From NCBI GenBank assembly GCA_019635735.1, contig JAHBYX010000001.1, forward strand, positions 806,001 to 870,000: a DNA stretch of 64,000 nucleotides, written 5' to 3'. This DNA comes from Mesorhizobium sp. (GTDB taxonomy: Bacteria > Pseudomonadota > Alphaproteobacteria > Rhizobiales > Rhizobiaceae). How positions within the stretch are numbered: position 1 is the stretch's first letter; each line of letters opens with the position of its first letter. Under the pieces are notes generated by a model. That model did not search any database. It saw nothing but the letters and a program-made list of their open reading frames with translations, and was not told the origin of the DNA. Positions 61,635 through 64,000 of the stretch are shown here, piece by piece. The position numbers were made by a program, and so were the translations under genes.

Positions 61635-61666
61635 CCTAGCGGCAAGGGTGGAAGAGGAGAATCGTA

Positions 61667-62650
61667 ATGAAAGCAACTTTTAGAAGACTGATCCAGGCGA
61701 CCGCCGTGGCGGCGGGCGTGATGCTGGCGGCGCCGGCGATGGCGCAGATCAAGGTGGCGCTCGACAGCCCTCCGGACCTCCAGGGTTCGGGCAGCTACGT
61801 CTGGGCGCATGCCTTCGTCGAGAGCCTGAAGGCGGCAGGCATGCCTGCCGAAGAGTTCCAGCGCGGCGCGCTCGGTGGCGACGACGAATTGTTCGACCAG
61901 GTTAGCCAGGGCCTGCTCGAAGTGTCGATGTCGCCGCTCGGCATCACCGGCTCCATCGACAGCACCATCTACGGCCTGCGCCTGCCCTACTTCTTCGACA
62001 ATATGGAGCAGGTCGACAAGGCGCTCTACGAGGGCGGCATGCTCGCCGCGATCAACGAAAAGACCACACCGAAGGGCGTACGCGTGCTCGGCGTCAACAC
62101 GGTCGGCCAGGGCAGCGGCATCTTCAACTCGAAGAAGCCGGTCGAGAAGGTCGAGGATATGGCGGGACTGCGCATGCGCGCGCTCGACGAGAGCCAGATC
62201 GACCTGTTCAAGGCCTGGGGTTCGACGGGCACGATCGTCGCCTGGGCCGAGGTACCGAACGCGCTGCAGACCGGAGTCGCCGACGGCTATCTCAATCCGC
62301 CCGTGGTGCCGCTTTTGTTCGGCCACACTGACTTCCTGAAGTTCTTCACCGACGCCGAGGTATCGCCGTCGCTGCGCATCACCATCGTCTCGGAGGACTG
62401 GTATTCCGGCCTCTCCGAGGAGGACCGCAAGAAGGTCGATGCCGCCGCCGACGCCGCCAACAAGGCCAACCGCGAATGGCTGAAGACCCAGGCGCCGGTC
62501 TACGAAAAGCTGGAGGCGGCCGGGGTCAAGATCTCGCGCCTGACGCCCGAGGCGCGCGCCGCCTTCCTCAAGGCGTCGCAGCCCGTCTACGACAGCGGCC
62601 TGCTCACCAAGGAGCAGATCGAGGCATGGACGAAGGCCAAGGGCCAGTGA
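61667..62650 (+). CDS. dctP: TRAP transporter substrate-binding protein (DctP)
   Basis: The 327-residue protein has a signal peptide (MKATFRRLIQATAVAAGVMLAAPAMAQ) and a DctP-type fold: SYVWAHAFVESLKAAGMPAEEFQRGALGGDDELFDQVSQGLLEVSMSPLGIT near residue 42 and VEKVEDMAGLRMRALDESQIDLFKAWGSTGTIVAWAEVPNALQTGVADGYLNPP near 160, which holds the conserved carboxylate-binding arginine (RMRAL). WYSGLSEEDRKKVDAAADAANKAN is the usual closing helix. It binds a small organic acid or amino-acid-like ligand in the periplasm. The ligand is not identified. AGGAGA precedes the start. Confidence 0.94.
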   Translation: MKATFRRLIQATAVAAGVMLAAPAMAQIKVALDSPPDLQGSGSYVWAHAFVESLKAAGMPAEEFQRGALGGDDELFDQVSQGLLEVSMSPLGITGSIDSTIYGLRLPYFFDNMEQVDKALYEGGMLAAINEKTTPKGVRVLGVNTVGQGSGIFNSKKPVEKVEDMAGLRMRALDESQIDLFKAWGSTGTIVAWAEVPNALQTGVADGYLNPPVVPLLFGHTDFLKFFTDAEVSPSLRITIVSEDWYSGLSEEDRKKVDAAADAANKANREWLKTQAPVYEKLEAAGVKISRLTPEARAAFLKASQPVYDSGLLTKEQIEAWTKAKGQ

Positions 62651-62652
62651 CC

Positions 62653-63204
62653 ATGCGCGGCGCGGCGACAGTGCTGAAATCCGTCTCCGGCGCGCTCGAT
62701 CGCGCCGCGATGTGGGGCGCCGTCGCCGCGCTCGTCGTCATGGTGCTTTCAGCGGGCTACCAGGTGGTGGCTCGCTATGTCTTTGACGCGCCGCCGGTGT
62801 GGACCGAGGAGTTGGCGCGCCGGGCGATGGTGTGGGCCGGCATGCTCGGCGCCACCGGCGCCTTCTACCGCCTCGCCGACCCGAACCTATTTCCCGGCCT
62901 GCTCGCGGTCGGCGGCGTGCGCGGCAAGGTCATGGCCGCCTTCCGCCTCGCCGGCGTGACGATCTTCGCCCTGCCGATCCTCTATTACTCACTGTTCGGA
63001 CCCAATTTCAGCTTCGATCGCGGTTTCATCGGCCGCACGCTGGTGCGCAAGGCGGAGATGATGGGCGTGTCGATGGCCTGGTTCACGGTCGCCGTCCCGC
63101 TCGCCTTCCTCGTCATCGTCGTCCACGCGCTGGCGCAGTTCTCGGCCGCACTCGCCGGGATGGAAACGGGGTCGAGCGAACACATGGAAGACAGCCCGCT
63201 GTGA
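62653..63204 (+). CDS. dctQ: TRAP transporter small permease (DctQ)
   Basis: The ATG at 62653 gives 183 residues (MRGAATVLKSVSGALDRAAMWGAVAALV); an in-frame GTG at 62647 overlaps the dctP stop. Four membrane helices are seen, with GAVAALVVMVLSAGYQVVARYVFDAPPVWTEELARRAMVWAGMLGATGAFYR holding the family signature (VF..PPVWTEELAR). AFLVIVVHALAQFSAAL closes the domain. DctQ joins DctM in the membrane. Its stop overlaps the start of the M81 peptidase gene (GTGA). Confidence 0.92.
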   Translation: MRGAATVLKSVSGALDRAAMWGAVAALVVMVLSAGYQVVARYVFDAPPVWTEELARRAMVWAGMLGATGAFYRLADPNLFPGLLAVGGVRGKVMAAFRLAGVTIFALPILYYSLFGPNFSFDRGFIGRTLVRKAEMMGVSMAWFTVAVPLAFLVIVVHALAQFSAALAGMETGSSEHMEDSPL

Positions 63205-64000
63205 AGACCTTCATCGCCTCCCTCTCGACCGAGACCAACTCGTTCTCGCCGCTGCCGACCGGCTATCTTTCCTTCGAGGAGGCCGGCATAGCTCATGGCG
63301 ACGCGACGAAGCGGCCGATGGAATACTGGACCGGTCCGATGCACATCTGGCGCGCCCGCGCCGAGGCGCGCGGCTGGCCGGTGGTCGAGAGCCTGACGGC
63401 GCATGCGCAGCCCGCCGGCCCGACCGTGCGTGCCGTCTATGAGGAGTTCCGAGACGAGATCCTGCGCGACCTCGAGGCGGCTATGCCGGTCGATGTGGTG
63501 CTACTATCCCTGCACGGCGCGATGATCGCCGACGGCATCGACGACTGCGAGGGCGATCTCATTGCCCGATGCCGCGCCATCGCCGGGCCGAAGGCAATCA
63601 TTGGCGGCCTGCTCGACCCGCACTGCCACCTGACCGAGAAGATGCTCACCGAGGCGACGCTGCTCGTCGCCTACAAGGAGTACCCCCACGTTGACATCCC
63701 GGCGCGCGCCGAAGATCTCTTTCGGCTCGCCGCCGACGCCGCCGAAGGCAAGACCAGACCGGTCATGCGCGACCGTGACTGCCGCATGATCTGTGCCATG
63801 CACACGCCCTACGAGCCGATGCGCGGCTACGTCGACCGCATGGTCTCCCGTGAAAGCGCGCCCGGCATCCTGTCCCTGTCGCTGGCGCACGGCTTCCCGT
63901 GGGGCGACCATCCGCGCGTCGGCGCCCGCGCGCTCGCGATCACCGACGGCGACGCCGGCCTCGCCGAGCGCGTTGCAGGCGAACTGGCCGAAGAGCTGTT
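63201..64000 (+). CDS. M81 family metallopeptidase (MlrC-like), 3' truncated by window
   Basis: The GTG at 63201 overlaps the dctQ stop, so the two are coupled. About 266 residues are in the window and the frame is open to the edge. The start is KTFIASLSTETNSFSPLPTGYLSFEEAG, typical of M81 (microcystinase C) proteins. GGLLDPHCHLTEKML near residue 134 contains the zinc Asp-x-His pair. LSLSLAHGFPWGDHPRVGARALAITDGD belongs to the same domain. MlrC hydrolyses short linear peptides; many relatives lie next to transporters for unknown small amides. Its place in this operon suggests that it breaks down the imported compound. Confidence 0.9.
   Translation, partial: MKTFIASLSTETNSFSPLPTGYLSFEEAGIAHGDATKRPMEYWTGPMHIWRARAEARGWPVVESLTAHAQPAGPTVRAVYEEFRDEILRDLEAAMPVDVVLLSLHGAMIADGIDDCEGDLIARCRAIAGPKAIIGGLLDPHCHLTEKMLTEATLLVAYKEYPHVDIPARAEDLFRLAADAAEGKTRPVMRDRDCRMICAMHTPYEPMRGYVDRMVSRESAPGILSLSLAHGFPWGDHPRVGARALAITDGDAGLAERVAGELAEEL

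Noticed and set aside
1..64000. tRNA, rRNA, CRISPR arrays, prophage and insertion sequences
   Set aside because: I saw no cloverleaf or T-arm context, no regular spacer repeats, and no integrase, transposase or phage genes.

Overview
The window is GC-rich chromosomal DNA from an alphaproteobacterium, most likely Hyphomicrobiales in or near the Phyllobacteriaceae (Mesorhizobium/Aquamicrobium type). I base this on the split ATP synthase membrane operon with separate b and b' subunits, separate glyQ and glyS genes, a FixL-FixJ-FixK oxygen cascade, a BacA/SbmA transporter, a DUF6101-type protein and dispersed palindromic repeats of the kind common in rhizobia. No phage, insertion sequence, CRISPR array, tRNA or rRNA was recognised.

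Layout. 1-15 kb: the 5' end of an acyl-CoA dehydrogenase, a secreted caspase-like protein, purD, a Na+/H+ antiporter, ubiA, an FAD-linked oxidase, a Sua5/TsaC tRNA-modification gene and a tight glyQ-aroA-glyS operon. glyS carries two palindromic repeats inserted in frame. 15-27 kb: a TPR-LysM protein, a polyprenyl diphosphate synthase, small conserved genes, a TrmN6-like methyltransferase, an S49 peptidase, ispE-moaB, a PA0069-type radical SAM protein and rnhB. 27-30 kb: the F0 operon atpI-atpB-atpE-atpF'-atpF, ending in a clear intrinsic terminator. 30-45 kb: a SleB-type hydrolase, der with a YfgM-like TPR gene, a repeat-rich stretch (33.5-35.2 kb), a polysaccharide deacetylase convergent with bacA, an MFS carrier, a 24-residue membrane peptide gene, an M29 peptidase, an aminotransferase, an ArsR/SRPBCC pair with a candidate operator, and an Acg-type nitroreductase.

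45.5-56.4 kb is the most interesting part. It encodes the haem-PAS kinase FixL, FixJ, a degenerate receiver protein and FixK. A FixJ-type site lies before fixK. Four exact FixK/FNR palindromes (TTGAY-N4-RTCAA) follow, before a 71-residue orphan, before hsp20-DUF2267-phosphoribosyltransferase, before an ATPase-permease-HlyD exporter operon, and between a host-attachment-family gene and recQ. The likely reading is a compact low-oxygen regulon next to its own sensor, containing an uncharacterised exporter and a small heat-shock operon whose mRNA leader may also sense temperature.

58.4-64 kb: an XRE-cupin regulator is divergent from an overlapping operon of an FAD amine/amino-acid oxidase, a complete TRAP transporter (order L-P-S) and an M81 (MlrC-like) metallopeptidase cut off by the window end. 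This looks like an uptake and breakdown pathway for an unidentified amine or peptide-like compound.

Three repeat classes are spread through the intergenic DNA: a ~130-145 bp nested palindrome (five copies), a unit with 32-bp perfect terminal inverted repeats, and RIME-like CCCCTCA...TGAGGGG hairpin elements.
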